Shown piece by piece: positions 1-6,617 of a DNA stretch of 12,932 nt. Within the stretch, counting starts at the first letter, position 1; each line of letters opens with the position of its first letter. The stretch is from Candidatus Egaibacter danicus (GTDB taxonomy: Bacteria > Pseudomonadota > Gammaproteobacteria > Burkholderiales > Burkholderiaceae): the NCBI GenBank assembly GCA_011391115.1, contig JAABRC010000022.1:1-12932 (forward strand), given 5' to 3'. A program made the position numbers and the translations under genes. Below the pieces are notes generated by a model. The model made no database searches and was not told where the DNA came from. It saw nothing but the letters and a program-made list of their open reading frames with translations.

Positions 1-297
1 TGTCTGGTTTCGGGTGGCTTCTTTTGCGTTGTGGGAGCCGTTGGCCTGATTCGCATGCCTGACTTCTACACCCGAATGCACGCCGCCAGTGTCATTGAAA
101 CGCTGGGGGCTGGTCTGATCCTTCTCGGACTGTTGCTGCAGGCAGGTTTCACCCTGGTGGGTGTGAAATTGCTTATGGTTGCCGTGCTGATTCTCTTCGC
201 TAGCCCCACCGCAACCCATGCACTTGCACGAGCCGCCATGCTGCGCGGCTTGAAACCGGCATTGGCCGATGAGGAGGGCAAGTCATCGAAGCCTTGA
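1..297 (+). CDS. mnhG: Mrp/Mnh-type cation/proton antiporter subunit G (5'-truncated by window edge)
   Basis: This is the C-terminal 98 residues of a MnhG/MrpG/PhaG small membrane subunit. The frame is open from base 1, so the real start lies left of the window; the GTG at 31 is internal. Seen: a glycine-rich hydrophobic stretch, then the family signature 'GLIRMPDFYTRMHAAS', then 'ETLGAGLILLGLLLQAG', which matches the MnhG pattern of R-x-PDFYTR-x-HAA followed by TLGAGL. A further transmembrane helix and 'SPTATHALARAA' follow, also typical. MnhG belongs to the small-subunit group (E, F, G) of the multisubunit Na+(K+)/H+ antiporter in the inner membrane; its exact role in the complex is not settled. 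It is the first visible gene of a long + strand operon, and its stop overlaps the region where the next gene starts. MnhE and MnhF normally precede it and should be just outside. Confidence 0.93.
   Translation, partial: CLVSGGFFCVVGAVGLIRMPDFYTRMHAASVIETLGAGLILLGLLLQAGFTLVGVKLLMVAVLILFASPTATHALARAAMLRGLKPALADEEGKSSKP
272..277 (+). promoter_or_regulatory. Strong Shine-Dalgarno AGGAGG bearing on the start of the MbhDE-like gene
   Basis: A perfect AGGAGG lies inside the 3' end of mnhG. Seven bases downstream is an in-frame ATC (285), while the first conventional start, TTG at 294, is 16 bases away. The site therefore suggests that translation of the next gene may begin upstream of the TTG, at a non-standard codon. 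The alternative is that it starts at TTG by coupling to the mnhG stop (TTGA, 294-297). Confidence 0.5.
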
Positions 298-830
298 TCA
301 TCAATGTGCTGCTTTCGTTTATGGCGTTCACGGTTCTCGTGATCGTGCGCAGCCGCAACCTTTTTGGCGTCGTCATCCTGGGGGGGATCTACAGTTTTCT
401 GATGGCGACCGTGCTGGTGGCGATGGACGCCGTAGACGTTGCCATGACCGAAGCCTCGGTGGGGGCGGGAATTTCGACCGTTCTTTTCCTGGGGGCACTG
501 TACCTTTGCAAGAGTGAGGAGTCCCGCCCTGTCTACAAGCCCTGGCTACCTCTGCTTGTTTCCATTTCGGTAGGCGCCGTGCTGGTCTATGGCACGTTGG
601 GATTGCCCGAGTTCTCAAATTCAGGCTCACCCATTCACCAGCATGTTGTGCCGCGTTATCTGACTGAAATGAAGAAGGAAGTTGACGTACCCAACGTGGT
701 CACCGCGGTACTGGCCAGCTACCGCGGCTACGATACGTTGGGGGAAACAACGGTGGTGTTCACCGCGGGGGCTGGCGTTATTGCCCTGCTGCGGCGGCGT
801 CGCAGGGGATCGAAGGAGGACAAGGCATGA
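294..830 (+). CDS. Stand-alone MrpA-C-terminal-like antiporter subunit (MbhD/DUF4040 + MbhE domains)
   Basis: The 178-residue membrane protein carries two domains that sit at the C-terminus of MrpA in Bacillus-type antiporters. Residues about 1-72 resemble MbhD/DUF4040: a helix, 'VRSRNLFGVVILGGIYS', then 'DAVDVAMTEASVGAGISTVLFLGAL', where the acidic residues and the TEAxVGAG motif are diagnostic. Residues about 85-168 resemble MbhE: a helix, a polar loop with 'HQHVVPRYL', then 'NVVTAVLASYRGYDTLGETTV' and a last helix ending in an Arg-rich tail. In Mrp and MBH complexes this module joins the NuoL-like antiporter subunits to the small subunits and lines an ion path. Here it is uncoupled from any NuoL-like domain, as in archaeal MBH/MBX. 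The start is uncertain: TTG 294 overlaps the mnhG stop, but the better-placed ribosome site points to ATC 285, which would add 'IEA' and resemble the usual N-terminus of this family. Confidence 0.88.
   Translation: MIINVLLSFMAFTVLVIVRSRNLFGVVILGGIYSFLMATVLVAMDAVDVAMTEASVGAGISTVLFLGALYLCKSEESRPVYKPWLPLLVSISVGAVLVYGTLGLPEFSNSGSPIHQHVVPRYLTEMKKEVDVPNVVTAVLASYRGYDTLGETTVVFTAGAGVIALLRRRRRGSKEDKA
813..819 (+). promoter_or_regulatory. Ribosome binding site AAGGAGG for mnhB
   Basis: AAGGAGG sits 7 bases before the ATG at 827, inside the end of the preceding gene. It supports the ATG that overlaps the upstream stop as ATGA. Confidence 0.75.
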
Positions 831-1252
831 AGCACGACCTGATATTGCGCGTCATGGCCAAGCTTCTGATCCCGTTCATCCTGCTTTTTGCTCTGTACGT
901 GCAGTTTCATGGCGACTTCGGTCCTGGAGGCGGATTTCAGGCCGGTGTCATTCTTGCTGCTGGCGTGATTTTTTACGCACTGATCTACGGGCTGCCCGAT
1001 GCACGCAAGGTGGTACCAGAGCCACTGGTTGAGTCCATGATGGCTATTGGTGTATTAATTTATGCCGGTGTGGGTGTGGCAGGATTGTTTTTGGGTGGCA
1101 ACTATCTTGACTACTTTGTCCTGGACACCAACCCGGTGACTGGCCAGCACCGCGGCATTTTCTGGGTTGAGGTGGGTGTCGCCACCACCGTTTCAGGCGT
1201 GATGCTGAAGATCTTCTATATGTTTGCCGACCGCGGAAACGTAGACGAATGA
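827..1252 (+). CDS. mnhB: Mrp/Mnh-type cation/proton antiporter subunit B
   Basis: A 141-residue protein with about four predicted membrane helices, the full length of a MnhB/MrpB (MbhF-like) subunit. Seen: N-terminal 'LILRVMAKLLIPFILLFALYV', then 'FHGDFGPGGGFQAGVILAAG', the variant of the MnhB signature GHxxPGGGFxGG found in MBH-like systems. It then has two glycine-rich helices, a polar loop at about residues 97-110, 'GIFWVEVGVATTVSGVMLKIF' (Glu115 within the helix), and a short charged tail. The family has no catalytic role of its own and helps form the inner-membrane ion-translocating complex. The ATG overlaps the previous stop by four bases and has a good ribosome site, so translational coupling is likely. 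MnhC follows after 28 bases. Confidence 0.93.
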   Translation: MKHDLILRVMAKLLIPFILLFALYVQFHGDFGPGGGFQAGVILAAGVIFYALIYGLPDARKVVPEPLVESMMAIGVLIYAGVGVAGLFLGGNYLDYFVLDTNPVTGQHRGIFWVEVGVATTVSGVMLKIFYMFADRGNVDE

Positions 1253-1280
1253 GCGGCGTGAAGCAGTGCCGGAGGAAGCC

Positions 1281-1658
1281 ATGACGACAGGCGGGCATTT
1301 CACCTACTTCATCACGGTGTTTCTGATGATTGCCGGGCTGTTCATCGTGATCGCGCGCGGCAACCTGATCAAGAAGTTGATTGGTCTGGGCATCTTTCAG
1401 ACCTCCGTCTATCTGCTCTACATTGCACCGGGCAAGCTCCTTGGGGGAACAGCCCCCATTCTCAGTGATGCATTTACCGTCTATTCCAACCCGCTGCCCC
1501 ACGTTCTGATTCTGACTGCCATTGTCGTTGGGGTCGCGACACTGGCCTTGGGCTTGGCGCTCGTTGTGCGCATTCGCGAGGCCTATGACAGCATTGAAGA
1601 AGATGAGATCTTGAGCCTGGATGTCGATCAGGCTCACAGGACACAAGAACAACAATGA
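1281..1658 (+). CDS. mnhC: Mrp/Mnh-type cation/proton antiporter subunit C (NuoK-like)
   Basis: A 125-residue three-helix protein of the NuoK/MnhC family. Start: an in-frame GTG occurs at 1266, but ATG 1281 has a strong GGAGGAA (1271-1277) just ahead, so the shorter form is preferred. Seen: a first helix (residues 8-24); 'GNLIKKLIGLGIFQTSVYLLYI', with the gly-hydrophobic second helix; and 'YSNPLPHVLILTAIVVGVATLALGLALVVRI', which aligns with the MnhC signature (D/N)PLPQALxLTAIVI. The usual Gln is His74 here. The tail after residue 98 is acidic and soluble. The subunit corresponds to complex I NuoK and forms part of the proton/cation path between the A/B subunits and MnhD. Its stop overlaps the mnhD start as ATGA. 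Confidence 0.93.
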   Translation: MTTGGHFTYFITVFLMIAGLFIVIARGNLIKKLIGLGIFQTSVYLLYIAPGKLLGGTAPILSDAFTVYSNPLPHVLILTAIVVGVATLALGLALVVRIREAYDSIEEDEILSLDVDQAHRTQEQQ

Positions 1659-3139
1659 ACCTGTCTGAGCACTTGCCCGTATTGCAGGTCGTCGTTCCTT
1701 TGGTGGCAGCGCCGCTCACGGTGCTGCTTCGAAAACGCAGCCTGGCCTTCGCCACCGTATTGGCGGCAAGCTGGATCGCTTTCGGAATTGCGATCCTGCT
1801 GTGGATGAAGGTTGCGAGCACTGGGGCATTTTCCTATGCCATCGGCAGTTGGCCAGCCCCCTGGGGCATTGAGTACCGGGTGGACCCGTTGAGCGCTTTC
1901 CTGCTGGTACTGGTTTCGGGCGTTGCGGCGATCGTTCTTCCCTTCAGCCGGGCCAGTATTGAAGCGGAAATTTCACCCCAGCAGCACTACCTTTTTTACA
2001 CCATGTTCGCGCTGTGTCTCACGGGCTTGCTCGGTATCACCGTGACGGGCGACGCATTCAATGTGTTCGTCTTCCTGGAAATTTCCGCGCTGTCCACCTA
2101 CGTATTGATCGCACTGGGGCGCAATCGTCAGGCGCTGCTCGCTTCGTATCAGTACCTGATCATGGGTTCGATCGGAGCCACATTCATCGTCATCGGAATT
2201 GGTCTGCTCTATTTGATGACCGGCACATTGAACCTGGCCGACATGGGTCAACGTATTGGTGCCGTACAAGGGACGCGCCCGGTACTGGCAGCATTGGCTT
2301 TTTTGACCGTGGGCATATCGCTCAAACTGGCTCTGTTCCCGCTGCACCAGTGGTTGCCAAATGCCTACGCCTATGCGCCATCGGCCGTCTCTGCATTTCT
2401 GGCGGCCACGGCCACCAAGGTTGCGGTTTACGTTCTGATCCGATTCTATTTTTCCGTATTCGGCGAGTCGCAGGTATTTGACCGTTTACCAATGAAGGAG
2501 GCCATGCTCCTGCTGGCATTGGCCGGCATGTTCATCGCGTCCACCTATGCCATATTCCAGACCGACCTCAAGCGTCTTTTTGCCTATTCGAGCGTGGCCC
2601 AGATTGGCTACATTATTTTGGGCCTGTCGTTCGGCTCGGCCAATGGCCTTACAGCCACCGTCCTGCATCTGTTCAATCACGGCGTTACCAAAGGCGCCGT
2701 CTTCATGCTCCTGGGTTGCGTGGCACTGGCTATTGGTGGCACCACCATGACACGGGTACAGGGTCTTGGCAAGCGAATGCCACTCACCAGTTTCGGCATC
2801 GTGGTCTGCGGACTGTCGCTGATTGGTGTTCCCGGTACTGCCGGGTTCATCAGCAAATGGTATCTGTTGCTGGCCGCGATGGAAAAAGGCCAATGGTGGC
2901 TGGTGTTCCTGATCCTGGCGTCGTCGTTACTGGCCATAGCGTATGTCTGGCGATTCGTTGAAGCGGCCTACTTCCGCGAACCGAGAAAGGACACTGCGGC
3001 CGCCCGTCCTGTACCTTGGCTCATGGCGGTGCCCACGGCGGGGCTGGTTGTTGCCACTGTCTATTTCGGACTAGAGACATCGTTCACGATAGGCTCTGCA
3101 ACGCAAGCTGCTGCTTTATTGATGGGGGGGCTGCGATGA
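1655..3139 (+). CDS. mnhD: Mrp/Mnh-type cation/proton antiporter subunit D (proton-pumping subunit)
   Basis: A 494-residue polytopic protein (about 14 helices) of the NuoN/NuoM/MrpD proton-conducting family, full length. The key ionisable residues of an active member are present: Glu142 in 'NVFVFLEISAL' (TM5), Lys224 in 'GISLKLALFPLHQWLP' (TM7), His231 in the same motif, Lys255 in 'ATKVAVYVLIRF' (TM8), His338 and Lys346 in 'LHLFNHGVTKG', and Lys401 in 'GTAGFISKWY' (TM12). In complex I and Mrp the Glu/Lys pair and the central and distal lysines carry protons. In Mrp, D and A together exchange H+ for Na+ or K+. The start codon overlaps the mnhC stop by four bases and no strong ribosome site is seen, so coupling is likely. 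The stop overlaps the next gene in the same way. Confidence 0.95.
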   Translation: MNLSEHLPVLQVVVPLVAAPLTVLLRKRSLAFATVLAASWIAFGIAILLWMKVASTGAFSYAIGSWPAPWGIEYRVDPLSAFLLVLVSGVAAIVLPFSRASIEAEISPQQHYLFYTMFALCLTGLLGITVTGDAFNVFVFLEISALSTYVLIALGRNRQALLASYQYLIMGSIGATFIVIGIGLLYLMTGTLNLADMGQRIGAVQGTRPVLAALAFLTVGISLKLALFPLHQWLPNAYAYAPSAVSAFLAATATKVAVYVLIRFYFSVFGESQVFDRLPMKEAMLLLALAGMFIASTYAIFQTDLKRLFAYSSVAQIGYIILGLSFGSANGLTATVLHLFNHGVTKGAVFMLLGCVALAIGGTTMTRVQGLGKRMPLTSFGIVVCGLSLIGVPGTAGFISKWYLLLAAMEKGQWWLVFLILASSLLAIAYVWRFVEAAYFREPRKDTAAARPVPWLMAVPTAGLVVATVYFGLETSFTIGSATQAAALLMGGLR

Positions 3140-4611
3140 TGCTGACACCCGAGCTGGCGGTCCTGGCGTCACTCGCAGTGCCTGCAATCGGTGCGGTGCT
3201 GATAGCCGTATGCGGGCGGGCTCCCAATGTGCGAGAAGGCGCGACGCTCGTCACTGCGGCTACCCTGCTGGGGTGCGTGCTGTCTATCCTCCCTGTCGTA
3301 CTTGGCGGCGGGCAACCGGCGATCATGCTCTTTGAGGTATTGCCCGGACTGCAGATGGCTTTCAAGGTTGAGCCTCTGGGCATGCTCTTTGCCATGATCG
3401 CCTCGAGCCTGTGGATTGTTAACTCGCTCTACTCGATCGGGTACATGCGCGCCAACAACGAAGAACACCAAACGCGTTTCTTTGTCTGTTTTGCATTGGC
3501 TCTGGCGGCAACGATGGGGATTGCTTTTTCCGGCAACCTGTTCACGCTGTTCGTCTTCTACGAATTGCTGACACTTGTGACCTACCCATTGGTCACTCAC
3601 CATGGAACTGAAAAAGCCCGAAACGGTGGACGGGTGTACCTCGGTTTGCTGATGGGGACATCCATTCTTTTTCTGCTGCCAGCGCTTGTCTTCATCTGGT
3701 ACAGCGCTGGCACAACAGACTTCACGGCGGGCGGCATACTGGCCGGCAAGCTGGGGGCCACAGAACTGGCATGCTTGCTGGGCTTGTGTGTATTTGGTAT
3801 CGGCAAGGCCGCGTTGATGCCTTTTCATCGCTGGCTACCAGCCGCAATGGTGGCGCCGACGCCAGTCTCTGCCCTTCTGCATGCGGTCGCCGTTGTGAAA
3901 GCCGGCGTATTCAGCGTTGTCAAAGTGATCATCTATATTTTTGGCGTTGACAACCTCTCCCAGGCAGGCGCTACCAGCTGGCTGGTGGCAGTAGCGGGAT
4001 TTACCATTGTCTCGGCTTCCGTGGTGGCGTTGGGAGCCGATAACCTCAAGCGCCGATTGGCATATTCGACCATCAGCCAACTGTCCTACGTCATCATGGC
4101 AACTGCCCTGCTTACCCCGCTTTCGATCATTGGCGCGGTGTTGCATATCGCTGCGCACGCCGTAGGAAAAATCACGCTGTTCTTTGCCGCGGGTGCGATC
4201 TACACCGCCGCGCACAAGACCGAAGTCAGTGAACTCGATGGCATCGGCCGGCGAATGCCCTGGACGATGGGCGCATTTGGCATCGCAGCCTTGTCGATGA
4301 TCGGGCTGCCGCCCGCCGTGGGCTTTGCTTCCAAGTGGTATATGGTGTCTGGAGCCATGGCCACGCAGCATTGGCTGGCCTTAGCAGTGATCGCCGTAAG
4401 TACCTTGCTTAACGCGGGTTATTTTCTGCCTGTTGTCTATCGTGCATTTTTCGTTGCCCCACGCCATGAACCACACGATCACCCACATGGCGAGGCACCT
4501 TTGCTCATGGTGATCGCACTCAGTGTGACTGCCGCTGGCACGGTACTGCTTCTCGTATTCCCAGATGTGCCCTTGTCGCTGGCTCGTCAGCTGATTAACT
4601 TTCGAGGATGA
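3136..4611 (+). CDS. Second MnhD/NuoL-like proton-conducting antiporter subunit (D')
   Basis: A 491-residue polytopic membrane protein of the same superfamily as mnhD but clearly divergent, with a more NuoL/MrpA-N-terminus flavour ('NSLYSIGYMRAN', 'FVFYELLTLVTYPLVTHH'). An open frame continues upstream to 3016, but that part lies inside mnhD. ATG 3136 overlaps the mnhD stop (ATGA) and follows a run of Gs, so it is the natural start; ATG 3139 is an equivalent alternative. Conserved charges are intact: Glu143 (TM5), Lys224 in 'GIGKAALMPFHRWLP', His249 and Lys255 in 'SALLHAVAVVKAGVF', His341 and Lys345 in 'HIAAHAVGKI', and Lys400 in 'GFASKWY'. A His-rich loop ('PRHEPHDHPHGE', residues 442-453) precedes the last helix. 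It probably supplies the second antiporter unit that MrpA provides in Bacillus; pairing it with the separate MbhDE-like subunit is inference. Confidence 0.92.
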   Translation: MMLTPELAVLASLAVPAIGAVLIAVCGRAPNVREGATLVTAATLLGCVLSILPVVLGGGQPAIMLFEVLPGLQMAFKVEPLGMLFAMIASSLWIVNSLYSIGYMRANNEEHQTRFFVCFALALAATMGIAFSGNLFTLFVFYELLTLVTYPLVTHHGTEKARNGGRVYLGLLMGTSILFLLPALVFIWYSAGTTDFTAGGILAGKLGATELACLLGLCVFGIGKAALMPFHRWLPAAMVAPTPVSALLHAVAVVKAGVFSVVKVIIYIFGVDNLSQAGATSWLVAVAGFTIVSASVVALGADNLKRRLAYSTISQLSYVIMATALLTPLSIIGAVLHIAAHAVGKITLFFAAGAIYTAAHKTEVSELDGIGRRMPWTMGAFGIAALSMIGLPPAVGFASKWYMVSGAMATQHWLALAVIAVSTLLNAGYFLPVVYRAFFVAPRHEPHDHPHGEAPLLMVIALSVTAAGTVLLLVFPDVPLSLARQLINFRG

Positions 4612-4616
4612 CGCCG

Positions 4617-4871
4617 ATGAAAGACAAGCCCCATTGGCTGGACCAGCCCCACAATGTCAAACGGCTGTGGCGCGGGTTTCTGGTGGTACTGGCTCTTACA
4701 GTAGCTGCGGAACTGTTGGTGCATCAGCACCCGCATTTCGAGATCGATTCAATATATGGCTTCAATGCATGGTTCGGATTCATGGGTTGCGCTGCAATGA
4801 TCGTTGTTGCAAAAGCGCTGGCTCTGTGGCTCAAGCGTCCAGACTCCTATTACGGCAAAGACCATGACTGA
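4617..4871 (+). CDS. Small two-helix membrane protein inside the antiporter operon
   Basis: An 84-residue protein with a hydrophilic start ('MKDKPHWLDQPHNVKRLWRG'), helix 1 at about residues 18-35, a short outer loop with several His ('VHQHPHFEID'), helix 2 at about 48-71, and a charged tail 'KRPDSYYGKDHD'. An ATG at 4608 overlaps the previous stop, but GAGGA (4604-4608) is correctly spaced for ATG 4617 and would overlap the 4608 start, so 4617 is chosen. The stop overlaps the next gene by 8 bases. I do not recognise a named Mrp subunit here; it does not look like E, F or G. My recollection is that short proteins of this style ('WLDxPxNVKRLWRG') occur in similar Mrp-like clusters, so it may be an accessory or assembly subunit of the complex. 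That function is inferred from position only. Confidence 0.82.
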   Translation: MKDKPHWLDQPHNVKRLWRGFLVVLALTVAAELLVHQHPHFEIDSIYGFNAWFGFMGCAAMIVVAKALALWLKRPDSYYGKDHD

Positions 4872-6549
4872 GCTGGTTTTCCACCCGGGCCTGGTCTTGA
4901 TTCTTGGCGCCCTGATTTTGCCGCTGCTTCGTGGTGCGCTGCGCGCAGGCGCGGTAGTGGTGCTACCTTTGGTCGTTCTCGCCCTGGTTTGGCAGGTTCC
5001 GGATGGCCCCGCCTGGCAGGCACGTTTCCTGGAATACACGATCACGCCATTGCAAGGTGACAAACTGTCTCGTCTGTTCGCGACCATCTTCGCTTTGATG
5101 GCCTGTGGTGGTGGCCTGTACGCGTTGAGCCAGAAGAGCCGTGTCGAGGTTCCAGCCGCTTTTGTCTATGCGGGCTCCGCCATTGGGGTTGTACTGGCTG
5201 GCGACTTGGTCACACTTTTTGCATTCTGGGAAATGATGGCGGTAGGGTCAACGCTGGTACTCTGGAGCAACGGTAAAAATACGTCCTACCTGGCAGCGAG
5301 ACGGTATTTGATGATTCACCTGCTGGGTGGCGTGGTGCTTTTTGCAGGTGTTACCGGACACATCGTGCAAACGGGTGACATTGCCTTCACGCGCATGATT
5401 CTGGACTCCCCCGCGCACTGGCTTATTCTGATCGGTTTCCTCGTGAATGCGGGTGCGCCACCACTCTCGGCCTGGTTGCCAGACGCTTACCCCGAGGCAT
5501 CGTGGAGTGGCACGGTGTTCCTGTCGGCCTTCACCACCAAGACGGCGGTGTACGTGCTGATCCGAGGCTTCCCAGGCACCGAGTTGCTGATCTGGGTGGG
5601 CCTGTTCATGGTGTTCTACGGCATCGTCTATGCGCTGCTTGAGAACGACATGCGTCGCATATTGTCATATTCGATCATCAATCAGGTTGGATTCATGATT
5701 GCCGGCATTGGCATCGGAACCGAAATGGCACTCAACGGCGCTGCAGCGCACGCCTTCACCCACATCATTTACAAAGCGTTGCTGCTGATGTCAGCAGGGT
5801 CGGTCTTGATGATGACCGGGCGGAGAAAGTGCTCAGAACTCGGTGGCCTGTTTCACACCATGCCCCTGACAACCATTTGCGGCTCCATTGGCGCGCTTGC
5901 CATTTCGTCATTTCCTTTCACATCGGGGTTCGTTTCCAAGTCAATGGTGTCGCAGGCCGCCGCCGACGGACACCTGTTAACAGTCTGGCTGCTGTTGACG
6001 GCGGCGTCGGCTGGCGTTTTCCTTCACGCTGGCATCAAATTCCCCTGGTTCGTGTTTTTCCAGAAGGACTCCGGCCTGCGCCCTGCCGAGCCACCCACCA
6101 CGATGCGCTGGGCGATGATTTTTTTTGCTTTCCTCTGCATCGGGCTGGGGGTGTGGGCGCAGCCACTCTACGCCCTCTTGCCGTATCCGGTGAAATACGA
6201 GCCCTACACTTGGGCGCATGTTTTGTCCCAGTTGCAGTTACTGCTGTTTTCGGCTCTAGCGTTTTTTGTGATGCTGCCCTACCTGAAGCGAACATTGACG
6301 ATTACGCTGGATACCGATTGGGTTTGGCGCAGGCTGCTGCCCGGGGCTCAATCCCGGATTGCCGTTGCACTGCGACGTGCAGTCGCATGGGTAACGGGCA
6401 AGGGCAACGACCAGGTTAGCGGCGTGATCGCCACGCTGAACCAGCATGGTTCTCCTAGCGGAAGGCTGGCCAGTACCCAATCCACCAGATCCATGGCACT
6501 TTGGGTGCTGGTACTCCTGCTCGGGTACCTACTTCTCTATTATCTATAG
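4864..6549 (+). CDS. Third, divergent MnhD-like subunit (D'') with C-terminal extension
   Basis: A 561-residue polytopic protein of the NuoN/MnhD superfamily. The open frame extends upstream to 4804, but ATG 4864 overlaps the previous stop and begins a sensible N-terminus ('MTELVFHPGLVLILG'); no strong ribosome site is seen, so coupling is likely. The core contains Glu123 ('LFAFWEMMAVGS'), Lys226 ('TTKTAVYVLIRG'), His300 and Lys304 ('FTHIIYKALLL'), and Lys359 ('TSGFVSKSM'). At TM7, where mnhD reads 'LKLALFPLHQWLP', this protein reads 'VNAGAPPLSAWLP', so the functional Lys is Asn195 and the His is Ser202. After about residue 476 comes a roughly 65-residue polar, amphipathic stretch and a final helix (543-560), absent from MnhD. 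It may be a non-pumping or structurally specialised antiporter subunit. It is the last gene of the operon. Confidence 0.9.
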   Translation: MTELVFHPGLVLILGALILPLLRGALRAGAVVVLPLVVLALVWQVPDGPAWQARFLEYTITPLQGDKLSRLFATIFALMACGGGLYALSQKSRVEVPAAFVYAGSAIGVVLAGDLVTLFAFWEMMAVGSTLVLWSNGKNTSYLAARRYLMIHLLGGVVLFAGVTGHIVQTGDIAFTRMILDSPAHWLILIGFLVNAGAPPLSAWLPDAYPEASWSGTVFLSAFTTKTAVYVLIRGFPGTELLIWVGLFMVFYGIVYALLENDMRRILSYSIINQVGFMIAGIGIGTEMALNGAAAHAFTHIIYKALLLMSAGSVLMMTGRRKCSELGGLFHTMPLTTICGSIGALAISSFPFTSGFVSKSMVSQAAADGHLLTVWLLLTAASAGVFLHAGIKFPWFVFFQKDSGLRPAEPPTTMRWAMIFFAFLCIGLGVWAQPLYALLPYPVKYEPYTWAHVLSQLQLLLFSALAFFVMLPYLKRTLTITLDTDWVWRRLLPGAQSRIAVALRRAVAWVTGKGNDQVSGVIATLNQHGSPSGRLASTQSTRSMALWVLVLLLGYLLLYYL

Positions 6550-6617
6550 AGCTATACACTTTACCGGGTCACGCCTGACTGAATGAGCGCTGATGAGCGT
6601 TGCTGGTTGGCATTGAT
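6550..6617. other. Short convergent intergenic gap, no clear terminator
   Basis: These 68 bases separate the antiporter operon from a gene on the opposite strand. I looked for a stem followed by a T run on either strand and found none. There is only a short imperfect repeat of GATGAGCG/ATGAGCG around 6582-6600. Termination here may be Rho-dependent or lie within the neighbouring genes. Confidence 0.5.

Noticed and set aside
1044..1655. Minus-strand open frame of about 200 codons spanning mnhB and mnhC
   Set aside because: It is antisense to two recognised subunits and has no sensible domain, so it is a shadow frame.
3169..3828. Minus-strand open frame inside the D' subunit
   Set aside because: Low-complexity, charged translation antisense to a clear membrane protein; no ribosome site or family motif.
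6582..6600. Short tandem GATGAGCG-like repeat in the convergent gap
   Set aside because: Only two imperfect copies, not enough to call a repeat element or attachment site.
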